DNA of 64,000 nucleotides from Rhineura floridana (Eukaryota > Chordata > Lepidosauria > Squamata > Rhineuridae): assembly GCF_030035675.1 (NCBI RefSeq), contig NC_084482.1:231355943-231419942 (forward strand), given 5' to 3'. The translations under genes and the position numbers were made by a program. The notes beneath the pieces are model-generated. The model saw only the letters and a program-made list of their open reading frames with translations, did no database searches and had not been told where the DNA came from. This document shows, piece after piece, positions 1-9,881 of this stretch; the stretch's first letter is position 1, and the number at the start of each line of letters is the position of its first letter.

Positions 1-433
1 GATAGGGTGTGTGGAGATGTCACCCCATTGTCATGGTCAGATCACTTTCTGGTGAAGTTCAGACTTATGGCTCCTATCCTTCCAGCAGGGGTGGTGGACA
101 GATTAAGATGGTCCGCCCCTGGAGCCTAATGGAATCCACTGGATTCCTGAATGCCCTGGGGGAGTTCCCTGTAGATAGAGCAGGTGACCCTGTTGAAACC
201 CTTGTCACGCTGTGGAACAGCGAGGCACATCGGGCTCTTGCCATGGTTGCTCCTGAGTGCCCTCTCCGGCATTGTGGAGCCCGGTTTGCACCTTGGTACA
301 CCAGTGAGTTAAGGGCAATGAAACAGGCTGGACGACGGCTAGAGCGCAAGTGGCGAAAGACGTGCTGTGAGGCTGACTGGGCACGAGTAAAACATTATAA
401 CCGTGCAGCTCTTCTGAAATCTGGAATATTCTG
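1..433 (+). mobile_element. L2-clade LINE fragment (endonuclease to reverse transcriptase linker)
   Basis: The frame at 9-434 encodes the stretch that joins endonuclease and reverse transcriptase in L2 elements. It contains KMVRPWSLMESTGFLNALGE, then LVTLWNSE, then PWYTSELRAMKQAGRRLERKWR. The same blocks occur in the near-complete L2 at 43.2-47.0 kb and in the fragment at the right edge of the window. The element runs in from the left edge and is out of frame upstream of about base 100. It stops at about 433, so only a 5'-truncated and 3'-truncated piece is present. Confidence 0.75.
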
Positions 434-839
434 AGAGGAAATGTTTCATTTTCATGCCTTCAAAAAATAAAGAAGTCTGCTTATCTTCTGGTCAACTTTC
501 CACTGTTGGTGGTTGTGAGCTGATCCACTTTAAAAACCACCAGAAACAACATTATTTTTGGACCCCCCCCCCCCAAGATCTACACTTAACTGTTGGAAAG
601 GTAAGTGACAAAACAGACATAATGATGATTAGACACTGAAGCAATTTCACAGATAAACCCGATACCTGCCATTATATGGACTCATCCGAATGACATGAAG
701 GAATCAGAGCAAAGCAACTTGTTCTCCCAGCAGTTCAATGCTCTTAGCAATGGGTCTTTATCAAAACTACATTTAAAGTTTGGTTATGGACCTAAATCTG
801 AGTGTGTGGGTGCCACATGCCTTTCAAAAGGGACATTTT
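434..839. other. No recognisable gene or element
   Basis: About 400 bp of unassigned sequence with a run of 11 C residues near 564-575 and only short reading frames. I see no motif that identifies it. Confidence 0.5.
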
Positions 840-1505
840 TAATTAGTTGAATCAGGAAGGGTAAAGCTGAGAATGAGATGAAGTTAGTGAGAGATGCTAA
901 AAGCAACAAAAAGGCTTTCTTCAGGTACGTCCATAGTAAAAGACAAAAAGGAATGGTGGTGCAGCTACTCAATGAGGATGGCAAAATGACAACAGATGAC
1001 AAAGAAAAGGCAGAAGTGCTCAATCTTCTCCCAAAAAAGGGTCTGTGACCCTCCCAGGAAACATGCAGTAGAAGGGGCAGGATTGGAGCTTGAGATTGAT
1101 AGGCAAATGGTCAAGGAATACCTAATCACTTTGAATGAGTTCAAATCTCCAGGGCCTGATAAACTGCATCCTAGAGTATTGAAGGAACTGGCTGAAGGAC
1201 TCTAGGAAACACTGTCTACTCTCTTTGCGAAATCATGGAGGACTGCTGAAGTGCCAGATGACTGGAGGAGAGCTAATGTCCCTATTTTCAAAAAGGAGGA
1301 ACCTGGGAACTACAGACCAGTCAGCCTGACATCGATCCCTGGGGAAATTATGGAACAGATTATAAAGCAGTCAGTCTGTCAGCACCTTGAAAACAATGCA
1401 GTGAGTACTAGGAGCCAACATAGATCTATGAAGCATAAATCCTGCCAGACTAATTTTTGATCATTTTTTGATTGGGTAACCTCCCTGGTAGACTGTGGGA
1501 ATGAA
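840..1505 (+). mobile_element. CR1 LINE fragment (start of reverse transcriptase)
   Basis: Frames on the plus strand give AFFRYVHSKRQKG, KSPGPDKLHPRVLKELAEGL, DWRRANVPIFKKEEPGNYRP and SQHRSMKHKSCQTN, all hallmarks of the N-terminal RT region of CR1 ORF2. At least two frame changes and one stop (TAG after ELAEGL) break it. It ends at a BovB fragment of opposite orientation at about 1,505. It belongs to the same general CR1 group as the copy at 3.8-6.3 kb. Confidence 0.8.
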
Positions 1506-2330
1506 CCTCCCTGTTGAGAGCTTGTAAGTTCAGGTCTGTGGCTTCCTTGATGGAATCAATCCATCTCTTATTTAGACTTCCTCTTTTTCTACTCCATTCT
1601 GTTTTTCCCAGCATTATTCTCTTTTCTAGTGAATCATGTCTTCTCATGATGTGTCCAAAGTATGATAACCTTAGTTTCAACATTTTAGCATCAAGTGATA
1701 GTTCTGGTTTAATTTGATCTAACACCCAATTTTTTTTTTTTTTTTGGAGTCCATGGTATGCGCAAAGCTCTCCTCCAGCACAATTTCAAATGAGTTGATT
1801 TTTCTCTTATCCACCTTTTTCACAGTCCAACTTTCACATCCATACATAGAGATTGGAAATGCCATGGACTGAATGATCCTGACTTTGGTGTTCAGTGATA
1901 CGTCTTTGCATTTGAGGATCTTTTCTAGTTCTCTCACAGCTGCCCTCCCCAGTCTTAGCCTTCTTCTGATTTCTTGACTATTGTCTCCATTTTGGTTAAT
2001 GACTGTGCCAAGGTATTGATAATTCTTGACAAGTTCAGTGTCCTCATTGTCAACTGTAAAGTTACATAAATCTGCTGTTGTCATTACTTTAGTGTTCTTG
2101 ACGTTCAGCTATAGTCCTGCTTTTGTGCTTTCCTCTTTAACTTTCATCAGCATTCGTTTCAAATCATTACTGGTTTCTGCTAGTAGTATGGTATCGTCTG
2201 CATATCTTAAGTTATTGATATTTCTCCCTCCAATTTTCACACCCCCTTCATCTTGGTCCAATCCTGCTTTCCGTATGATCTGCGTACAGATTAAACAAAT
2301 AGGGTGATAAAGTACACCCCTGTCTTACAC
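1506..2330 (-). mobile_element. RTE-BovB LINE fragment (RT C-terminal half)
   Basis: The minus strand encodes BovB hallmarks in order: a block with NYQYLGTVINQNGDNSQEI, then RRRLRLGRAAVRELEKILK, MYGCESWTVKK, LSYFGHIMRRHDSLEK and KRWIDSIKEATDLNLQALNRE. The frame changes at about 1,720-1,745, next to a run of 13 Ts, which splits it into two reading frames (1,719-2,084 and 1,450-1,725). The upstream limit is at the KGVRQGCILSPYLFN block near 2,290-2,330. BovB is known for horizontal transfer between squamates and other animals. The related plus-strand copy at 54.0-55.1 kb is longer. Confidence 0.85.
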
Positions 2331-2334
2331 CCTT

Positions 2335-2665
2335 TCGGCCACCTATTCCTGGCCAAATGCTACAAGTCTGCAGCTCCCACTTTTTGCATTATTGTGGGGC
2401 TGGGTGGGGGGCAGGAATCCACAGCCATCTCCCTAGACACTGTGGATGAGCAGAGTTTCCGGGGACAGACCTCGTCCCCCCTTCTCTGCTGACTGTCTGT
2501 TGTTATTTGTGAATTGCTCTATAAATATCCAGCTATTGTACCACAACAACTAACAGCCCTCTGACTGTGGGCTACCCCTGACCCACCTCAATCTAGCGGC
2601 AAATTCACAGCCTTGACATGGTTTCTTCTGAGTTGTACCAATAAAGATTTTTACAACAACCCTCT
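2335..2665 (-). repeat. Unclassified interspersed repeat B
   Basis: The segment 2,546-2,672 is the reverse complement of 32,535-32,650, with few differences. It carries an AATAAA in the sense given here on the plus strand (2,639-2,645 region). I do not recognise the family; it may be the terminal part of an LTR or of a LINE 3' end. The part at 2,335-2,545 has no second copy that I can see. Confidence 0.45.
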
Positions 2666-2830
2666 GTTGTCTTGAAACAGTTTTCTTCCCTAAAAGATAA
2701 TTTAACTATACGCTGTGTGAAGAACTTTCTTTTCTCTCTCCTGAATCTCCCAACATCCAGCATCTTTCCGTGTCCATGAGTTCTAGTGCCATGAGAGGTA
2801 CTGAAAACTCAGCAGAGTTGGCCCCTGCCT
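2666..2830 (-). mobile_element. CR1 LINE 3'-end fragment
   Basis: Read on the minus strand this is the antisense of the C-terminal CR1 region that encodes the THKTRGH/LNVGRF/KRKFFTQ stretch. A second, very similar fragment lies at 28,520-28,700. Both are short and degenerate. Confidence 0.6.
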
Positions 2831-2847
2831 TATTTCTGGGTATGTGA

Positions 2848-2995
2848 ATGGTCAACTCATTTGAAATGTGGTGTTGGAGGAGTTTTGCAGGTACCATGAA
2901 CTGTGAAAAAGACAAATAATTGGGTGTCAGAACAAATTAAACCAGAACTATCATTAGGAGCTAAAATGCTGAAACAGAGGTTATCACACTTTTTG
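2848..2995 (+). mobile_element. BovB fragment interrupted by LTR family A
   Basis: The 148 bp match 54,980-55,125 almost base for base (INSFEMRHWRSFAGT region, then the AKMLKQRLS block). Both copies end at the same point, where LTR family A begins. The shared junction means that they descend from one nested locus. Confidence 0.75.
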
Positions 2996-3795
2996 CGTGA
3001 GGGAGGGGGGCTCTCCCAGGACACCCTCCACCATCCCAGAAGCCAATTCCCCAACCAGGCCAATTGACTCTGGCAAAATATCCTTCTCTGCCAAGGCTGT
3101 GCCCGCTCACAACAGCCCTGCAGGGTAATAGACTACCACCATCCTTTACACTGGTTAACCACCCTGAACAACAGGGAAACTCAGAGTGCAGAAAACGTGC
3201 CAAGGATTACGGGAAGCAATAGCCAAACAGACACTCCTTGCTCTGAAGTCTTTAGGCAAAATACCCAATTCACACTGTAGTCGTGCTCAGTGGCCAAGGT
3301 ACAGGGTTCAGAGACAACCAATGAACACACACTGGAAAATAGAAATTAACTTTAGTAAAGAATAAAAGAGGTGCACAGTTACAGCAGCAGAATAGTTCCT
3401 TAATTTCAGCACCCAACAGAAAATCAAGAAAGCCATCTAGCCTAGTCTGTACTTACACACAGGTAGACAGTTGCACACACCCCTCTCCTCAGAGGGAGGA
3501 ACAGGCAGGAGAGTTGATGCAAAATGGAAGCTCAGCAGGCAGCATCAAGTAGGCAGGATGGGACCCAGGAGAGGAACGAAAGCCACGGTTGGAGCCCCAT
3601 ACTTATGGCAAGCTGCCCAGCAACAGCCCGGATCCAATTAACCAATCAGGAAATTTTTTCATGGAAAAAGGGCCCATCAATCTCCTGGCCAAATGGAACA
3701 TCCTCCCTAAAACTTCAAGGGCTTTACGACCTTGATGGAGCCTGGCTTCTACGGATAAGGGGGTGTTAGGGTGGGCCTCTGATTACCCACCTTGC
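2996..3795. mobile_element. LTR family A, fossil, partial
   Basis: A repeat of about 0.8 kb that recurs at 20.57-23.03, 51.2-52.3, 57.9-58.1 and 61.4-63.3 kb, with short pieces at 13.95 and 55.13 kb. Full copies begin TGTnATGG and end CCATnACA, the short inverted ends of an LTR, and reach about 1-1.1 kb. No coding region goes with any copy, so these look like solo LTRs of an unassigned retroelement. This copy stops where CR1 sequence starts at about 3,800. It is old and incomplete. Confidence 0.55.
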
Positions 3796-4139
3796 ATCGG
3801 TAGCAATCTCAGTAAGGGGTCGGGATTGCAGTTCAAAACTGATAAGGAGATAGTCAGGAAATACCTAGTTAACCTAAATGAGTTCAAATCTCCAGGGCCT
3901 GATGAACTGCATCCCAGAGTATTGAAGGAACTTGCGGATGTACTCTCGGAACCTCCTGCCATCATCTTTGAGAAATCCTGGAGAACGGGAGAGGTGCCGG
4001 AGGATTGGAGACGGGCAAACGTCGTCCCGCTCTTTAAAAAGGGTAAAAAAGAAGATCTGGGGAATTACAGGCCGGTCAGTCTGACTTCAATACCGGGAAA
4101 GATATTAGAACGGAAAATAAAAGAGTCCATTGGCAACTA

Positions 4140-4983
4140 TCTATTTATTTTATTTTATTATTTATTTATTTATTAAATTTATATACCGCCCCATAGCCGA
4201 AGCTCTCTGGGCAGTTCACAACAGACAACAATCAATATACAATTAAAACCGTATGTTAAACACTTAAAATGAGTTCATTATACCAAAAAAAATCAAAACA
4301 TAATTAAACATGAAAACGAAAAACCAAGTACACGATACTAAGTGCTAAAATTAAATTAGTTAAAAGTTAATTAGAATGTGGTGATGTCAAGATATCAAAA
4401 GTGCTACAATATTAAATATTAAAAATATTAAAATATTAACTATTAAAATGCCTGGGAAAAGAGGAAGGTTTTTACCTGGCGCTGAAAAGATAATAATGTT
4501 GGCGCAAGGCGTACCTCATCAGAAAGGGTATTCCACAATTCGGGGGCCACCACTGAGAAGGCCCTTTTTATTTATTTATTTATTTATTTATTTATTTTAT
4601 TACATTTTTAGACCGCCCTATAGCAATAAGCTCCCAGGGCGGTGTACAGCCGTTGACACCTTCCGGGCTTCTCTCTGAGTAGGCACCCGGAGGAGGGCCT
4701 TTGATGTTGAGCGCAGTGTACGTGTAGGTTCGTATTGGGAGAGGCATTCCATCAAATATTGAGGTCCCAGGCCGTGTAGGGCTTTATAAGTTAAAACCAG
4801 CACCTTGAATCGAGCCTGGAAACATATAGGCAACCAGTGCAAGCGGGCCAGAGTTGGTGTTATATGATCGGACCGCCTAGTCCCTGTTAACAGTCTGGCC
4901 GCTGCATTCTGCATGAGCTGTAGCTTCCGAACCGTCTTCAAAGGCAGCCCCAGGTAGAGTGCATTGCAGTAGTATCTAGATGA
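4140..4983 (-). mobile_element. L2 LINE 3' end inserted in CR1, with a second L2 tail nested in it
   Basis: The minus strand encodes L2 tail blocks YCNALYLGLPLKTVRKLQLM, QNAAARLLTGTRRSDHITP, LHWLPICFQARFKVLVLTYK and SQYEPTRTL. The 3' UTR (TATACCGCCCCATAGCCGAAG on plus, ending in TTTATT repeats) faces left. A further short L2 3' tail with its own ATTT run lies at about 4,565-4,655 inside the coding part, so at least three LINE insertions are stacked here. Confidence 0.8.
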
Positions 4984-4990
4984 CAATGCT

Positions 4991-6175
4991 GTGATTAGTA
5001 GGAGCCAGCATGGGTTTGTCAAGAAAAAATCCTGTCAAACTAATCTCATCTCTTTTTTTGATCTGGTCACTAGCTTAGTAGATGGTGGAAATGCTGTAGA
5101 TGTCATCTATCTAGATTTCAGCAAAGCGTTTGACAAAGTCCCCCACGACCTTTTGATTAGCAAACTAGTCAAATGTGGACTAGATGGAAATACTGTCAGG
5201 TGGATTCACAACTGGTTGGAAAACCGTACTCAAAGAGTGGTCGTCGGTGGCTCTGCTTCGGGCTGGAAGGAGGTTTTGAGTGGAGTGCCACAGGGTTCTG
5301 TCCTGGGGCCGATACTCTTCAACATTTGTATCAATGACTTAGATGGTGGGGTGGAGGGAAGCCTTATGAAGTTTGCGGATGATATGAAACTGGGAGGGAT
5401 AGCTAACACAATGGAAGACAGGAATAAAATCCAAAGGGACCTGGATAGACTAGGAAATTGGGCTGAAATTAATAAAATGAAATTCAATAAAGTCAAATGC
5501 AAGATTCTGCATTTAGGCCACAAAAACAAAATGCATGGATACAGGATGGGAAATACCCGGCTTAGCAGTACTGCATGTGAGAAGGACCTTGGAATTGTAG
5601 TGGATTGCAAGTTGAACATGACCCAGCAGTATGATGCTGCGGCAAAAAAGGCAAACACGGTTTTGGGCTGCATAAACAGAGCTATCGTTTCCAGGTCGAG
5701 GGAAGTAATAGTCCCACTATATTCTGCATTAGTCAGGCCTCATCTGGAATACTGCGTTCAGTTCTGGGCGCCTCATTTTAAGAAAGATATAGACAAGTTA
5801 GAGCGGGTTCAGAAGAGGACGATGAGGATGATAGCCGGTATGGAGAACAAGTCTTATGAGGAAAGGTTGAAGGCACTTGGCATGTTCAGTCTGGTGAAGA
5901 GAAGGCTGAGGGGTGACATGATTGCACTCTTTAAGTACCTGAAGGGCTGTCACATAGAGGAGGGTACAGATTTGTTCACTGCTGCCCCAAAGGGTAGGAC
6001 TAGGTCTAATGGTTTTAAGTTGCAGGACCGTAGATTCAGATTGGGCATTAGAAGGAACTTCTTGACAGTAAGGGCAGTTCGGCAATGGAACCGACTGCCT
6101 AGGGAGGTGGTGGGATCCCCTTCGCTGGATGTCTTCAAGCAGAGGCTGGACAGCTATCTGCGGGAGATGCTCTAG
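4991..6175 (+). CDS. CR1 ORF2 C-terminal part: reverse transcriptase, 394 codons open
   Basis: This encodes most of a CR1 reverse transcriptase and the C-terminal tail. Catalytic blocks are visible: motif A YLDFSKAFDKVPH at about residue 40, motif B SGVPQGSVLGPILFN at about 97, and motif C KFADDMKLGG (the FADD box) at about 127. These are followed by the CR1 tail blocks LGIVVDCKLN, LVRPHLEYCVQFW, KLERVQKRTMRMI and MFSLVKRRLRGDMIALFKY. The stop TAG at 6,173-6,175 matches the natural CR1 end. The true ORF2 starts upstream, across the L2 insertion, so this is a fragment and not a working gene. It is probably fairly young, since nearly 400 codons are undamaged. Confidence 0.85.
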   Translation: MISRSQHGFVKKKSCQTNLISFFDLVTSLVDGGNAVDVIYLDFSKAFDKVPHDLLISKLVKCGLDGNTVRWIHNWLENRTQRVVVGGSASGWKEVLSGVPQGSVLGPILFNICINDLDGGVEGSLMKFADDMKLGGIANTMEDRNKIQRDLDRLGNWAEINKMKFNKVKCKILHLGHKNKMHGYRMGNTRLSSTACEKDLGIVVDCKLNMTQQYDAAAKKANTVLGCINRAIVSRSREVIVPLYSALVRPHLEYCVQFWAPHFKKDIDKLERVQKRTMRMIAGMENKSYEERLKALGMFSLVKRRLRGDMIALFKYLKGCHIEEGTDLFTAAPKGRTRSNGFKLQDRRFRLGIRRNFLTVRAVRQWNRLPREVVGSPSLDVFKQRLDSYLREML

Positions 6176-6262
6176 CTGTGGCTTTCCTGCTGTGAGCAGG
6201 GGGTTGGACTCGATGGCCTACAAGGCCCCTTCCAACTCTATGATTCTATGATTCTATAAAGA

Positions 6263-6590
6263 CTTACCTGGCTTTGGACCACAATACCTGATGGAACGCC
6301 TCTCCCAACATGAAGCCACCTGTACACTATGCTCAACATCAAAGGTCCTCCTCCAAGTGCCTACTCCGAGGGAAGCTGGGAGGGTGGCAACAAGGGAGAG
6401 GCCCTTCTCAGTGGTGACCCCCAAATTATGGAATGATCTCCCTGACTAGGTGTGCCTGGTGCCAACACTTATCTTTTCGGCACCAGGTCAAGGCTTTCCT
6501 CTTCTCCCATGCATTTTAGCATGTGTTTTTAATTTTTTTTAAAAAATGTATTTTTAAATTTATATATTTGTCGGGATTGGCTTTCAGGCC
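6263..6590 (+). mobile_element. L2 LINE 3' end
   Basis: The plus strand reads through L2 tail blocks (GPQYLMERLSQ, then ALLQVPTPREA and RPFSVVTPKLWNDLP-like sequence) and ends in T-rich sequence near 6,590. It starts directly after the CR1 3' repeat. Confidence 0.7.
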
Positions 6591-8160
6591 ATTCATTTCC
6601 CTTTCATTCCCTCACAACAGTTAACAGTCAGTCAGGTTGCACGGAGAAGCCACAGTTCTAAAGGAAAGATCTCTAGCTGACGGCACAGTTGGCTTTTCCC
6701 AGTTTTCGGGTCTACTTTTCTGTTGATGGCTGGTGGTGGTTGTATGTATTGGTATCAATGACGGAAGGAAGTCAGTCAGAGCATCACAGGTAAAGGGAAT
6801 GAAGCCTATCCTAACAAGAAGCTCCCCTCCCCCCTCCCGCAAATCTAGGAAGAGCGAAGAATGACAGAAAAATCTCAATTTTGCCCCTTCACTTAACAAG
6901 TTCCGTTCGGAGCCCCATTGGAGCCCCATGGGAGGGGAGGGGCTTGGGCAGGAGTTTCTTCTGGGGCTGAGAGGAGTAAGTCCCACTCCGGAGACAGCTG
7001 GGGGTGGAGGAGGAGAAGCAGAAAGTATGGGGGCTCCTGCGCAATGGACTTGGGGGTCCTCCTTGGGGGGCGGTGCTAGTCTGCCCTCTGGATGTGCTGG
7101 ACGTGGAGGAGCCTCCAGGCGAGCAGAGATCCCATGTTAGGGGGTAGTAAGAGGGAGGTCCTTCCAGAGACCCCCCAACATCAGTGGGGCAGCAGCAAAG
7201 GGGGTTCTGCTGGGGCTAGAAGGGGGGCAGTGTCCTCCCACAGGGGTTTTTTGGTGGGTGGGAAGGAGAGTTATTTGTTTCTTTGCTCATTAGCTACAAT
7301 TAATTTAGATCTCACCATTCAGGATATAAATCCTTCCAAGGCGGCTTGCAAGTAATCCCCAAATGTTGCCCAAATAAAAAGCCCCCAGAAACCCCCCCCC
7401 CAGGACAGGACAGCCGAAGGCAGAGCAATCCTCCTTTCACGGCCACAGGGTCCCACAAAGAGATGCGCCGGAACAAATACTTAACTCCATAAAATGAATT
7501 GCTCTAACCTTCCAGCAGCATCACCGTCTTCCAGCTGCCCCTTCTCAAGAGTCAGTGAAAGTGGGGCAGAGCCCCCTACTTCAAGGGACCTGAGCATGCC
7601 TCCACTCATCAACCTCCCCCAAGCCCCATAGCAGGGTGGGGGAGGGCAGCTGGGGACCCCCCCAAGAGTTTTACAAAAATAATTAACTTTATCACAGAAA
7701 AAACTTGATCTCCCCCTGCTTCTTTGTCCCCCCCTAAACTTTTAGGCAGGCTCCAGACCTGCTCCCGCCCTGTCAGATCTTCCCCAATCACCTAAGTGCC
7801 CCCCCATTCACCCGTGGTCAGGTGTCTACCTGCCTAGCTCAGGGCTGCCTGGACGAAATCAGAGAAGGGCCCTCCTTCCAGAGATGGGGGGGGCTCTGAA
7901 CCAGGGGCCTTTGCATGCAGAGCAGGTGCTGCTGTCACTGAGCGAGGGCCCTGCAGACTCTCATTCCCGCCCAACCCTCTTGGCCCTCTCCCTCTGGGCT
8001 GCCCCACACCTTCCTCCAGACCTCCGCGGTGCACTAGAAGTGTAGAGTGTCATTTATCAATGGCAACACTCCTGACACCCACCCAGCCTTATTTACAGCC
8101 ATCAACTGGAGGCTTAGAGCCCCCCTTTACTTAGGAGCTGCCCTGAAAGAGAGAGGGTCC
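6591..8160. other. No gene recognised; GC-rich unassigned sequence
   Basis: About 1.6 kb with G-rich and C-rich runs. Its short reading frames have biased, low-complexity composition. No LINE, LTR or conserved exon signature was found. A coding exon here cannot be excluded but nothing supports one. Confidence 0.5.
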
Positions 8161-8164
8161 CTTT

Positions 8165-8280
8165 TGTTCCTGTTTCAGTCCTGGAAGGAACCTCAAAGGT
8201 CATCCAGTCCAACCCTCACAAAGTGCTGGGAATCTGCTGTGGTAGGGGGGATCCAGCCTCTGCCTAAAATCCGGTAAACA
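8165..8280 (-). mobile_element. Old CR1 3'-end remnant
   Basis: The plus strand has CTGGAAGGAACCTCAAAGG followed by a CCAGTCCAACCC-like stretch and a GGAATCTGC word. This is the decayed antisense of the CR1 3' end that in younger copies reads GGGTTGGACT...GATGGCC. Confidence 0.45.
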
Positions 8281-8499
8281 AAGGGAACCCACCCATGTCT
8301 GAGGCAGTGCAGGCATGGAGCCAGCCTAAAAGTTCAAGGGGGCACAAAGAAAAGGAGTCAGATTTTTTTCTGTAATAAATTTAATTCTTTATTTTTTGGA
8401 AAAATATTTAGGGAGGCCTGAAAATTATTAGGGTGTCAGGGGCCCCCTGACCCCCTTGCCTGTGGGTCTGATCCCCCCATCAAAGGTCTGCTCCTCCCC

Positions 8500-8645
8500 C
8501 ATTTTGTCATCACAACAACACTGTGAGGTAGGTTAGGCTGAGAGGCAGTGACTGCCCTCAAGACCACTTAGTGTGGGGGACGTGAACCAGGGATTCCTAG
8601 GTCACAGTTCAGCTCCCTAACCATTATGCCACACTGTCTCCCCGT
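8500..8645 (-). mobile_element. MIR-like (CORE) tRNA-derived SINE
   Basis: The reverse complement reads GTGTGGCATAATGGTTAGG, then a GGTTCACGTCCC-type B box, then TGCCTCTCAGCCTAACCTACC and CACAGTGTTGTTGTGATG. These are the ordered landmarks of MIR/CORE SINEs. It is diverged, as expected of an old SINE. Confidence 0.6.
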
Positions 8646-8920
8646 GGAGGGAATGGAGTGTAGGTTGATTTTCGAGTTAGAAAAAGCTTTCCTCTAAGTA
8701 TCAACATTCCCAAAGTCACAAAGCAAGATGTAAGAAGCATAGAGATGAACGTATCAGAAGGAGAAATAACTCCAAACACAGTTCAGAAACACAGCTCCTG
8801 GTCCAGATGGATTAATGAGGGAATTCTAAAATATTTGCAGAAATATTAACACCACACCACAATGAATCTATTCAGCAAAGAAAACTACTAGCATTGATGC
8901 AATAAACCTTAAACAAAACT

Positions 8921-9821
8921 ATGCAGGTAAGAAGTCAGCAGGGGTGTGGGGGCTTTCCAGTGTTTTGCACCGCCTGCAGCATGTACAACTATCTGCCTGT
9001 TGGACAGAAGTCGTGGGTGTGCTCTCGGTGCAATGAGCTCCTGGCTCTCCGGGAACGACTTCATTTCCTTGAGGCCAAGGTGGCGGACCTGGAAAAGCTG
9101 AGAGAGGCAGAGAGGTGTGTGGAGGAGGCCTTCAGGGACGTTATAGCTGTGTCCCACTCCAACGATGATAGCTCTCCTGCTATCATGGAGAACGATGGTC
9201 TCGGGGAAGGAGAGCATCTAGTTGAGGAAGAGGGCAACGATCCCTTAGAAGGGACCCATTCCTTGGGGATGAGCAGCTATCCTCTCGTGCCAAGTATATA
9301 TCTCCATGGGGTGGAGGGATCCTTGTAGTGGGTGATTCGATCATTAGGAACATAGACAGTGGGGTGTGTGATGGGCGTGTAGACCGCAAGGTGTTTTGCC
9401 TGCCTGGTGCGAAGGTTGCGGATATCGCCCGTCGTTTGGTAGTTTGGTAGACAGTGCTGGGAAGGAGTCAGTGGTCGTGGTGCACGTTGGCACCAACGAC
9501 ATAGGGAAATGCAGCCGTGAGGTCCTGGAAACAAAATTTAGGTTGCTAGGTAGGATGCTGAAAGCCAGGACGTCCAAGGTGGCTTTCTCTGAAATGCTAC
9601 CGGTTCCACGTGCAGGACCAGCCAGACAGGCCCAGCTTTGCAGTCTCAATGCGTGGATGAGACGATGGTGTCGGGTGGAAGGGTTCGGATTTGTTAGGCA
9701 CTGGGGAACATTTTGGGACAAGCCGGGCCTGTACAAAAGAGACGGGCTCCACTTGAACCAGAATGGAACCAGACTGCTGGCACTTAAAATGAAAAAGGTG
9801 GCAGAGCAGCTTTTAAACTGA
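8921..9821 (+). pseudogene. CR1-C copy 1 ORF1: zinc-ribbon, coiled-coil and SGNH-esterase protein, frameshifted
   Basis: CR1 ORF1 proteins bind nucleic acid and carry an esterase of the SGNH/GDSL fold. Here residues about 17-45 hold CTACS and CSRC, a pair of CxxC knuckles. They are followed by a heptad-like ALRERLHFLEAKVADLEKL segment and an acidic linker. The esterase blocks follow: VVGDSIIR (block I, catalytic Ser), CLPGAKVADIA (block II Gly), HVGTNDIGK (block III Asn) and RDGLHLNQNG (block V, Asp and His). The reading frame changes near 9,265 and again near 9,435. The second change is shared with copy 3. ORF1 ends at TGA 9,819-9,821, directly after a possible slippery site. Confidence 0.85.
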
Positions 9822-9881
9822 CTGAGGGGGGAAACCTGACAGGAGCTGAGAAAGGTCCGGTTCGGAATAAACCTCCCCCCT
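9812..9881 (+). promoter_or_regulatory. Candidate -1 ribosomal frameshift signal at the ORF1/ORF2 junction (CR1-C copy 1)
   Basis: TTTAAAC at 9,812-9,818 lies in the ORF1 frame as T TTA AAC, directly followed by the ORF1 stop TGA. After a 6-nt spacer (9,819-9,824) comes AGGGGGGA (9,825-9,832), perfectly complementary to TCCCCCCT at 9,874-9,881. A -1 slip moves ribosomes onto CTG at 9,818, the frame of ORF2. The downstream frame is open through the endonuclease. The signal is repeated at 29,685, 34,073 and 52,944. Translation by reinitiation is the main alternative. Confidence 0.6.

Larger units (their letters stand above)
3800..6262 (+). mobile_element. CR1 LINE (subfamily with ATTCTATG 3' repeat), 5'-truncated
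   Basis: The CR1 runs from the KSPGPDELHPRVLKELADVL block at about 3,870 to the typical CR1 end (GGGGTTGGACTCGATGGCC, then tandem ATTCTATG) at about 6,250. A minus-strand L2 3' end (4,140-4,983) splits it inside the YLDDNAVISRSQHGF region. The word TATCTA on both sides of the insertion may be its target-site duplication. The element is 5'-truncated, as is usual for CR1. RT codons after the insertion are open to the natural stop. Confidence 0.9.

Noticed and set aside
6928-7355. Gly-rich plus-strand frames as a possible exon
   Set aside because: G-runs create stop-free frames; no conserved motif or splice pair supports coding.
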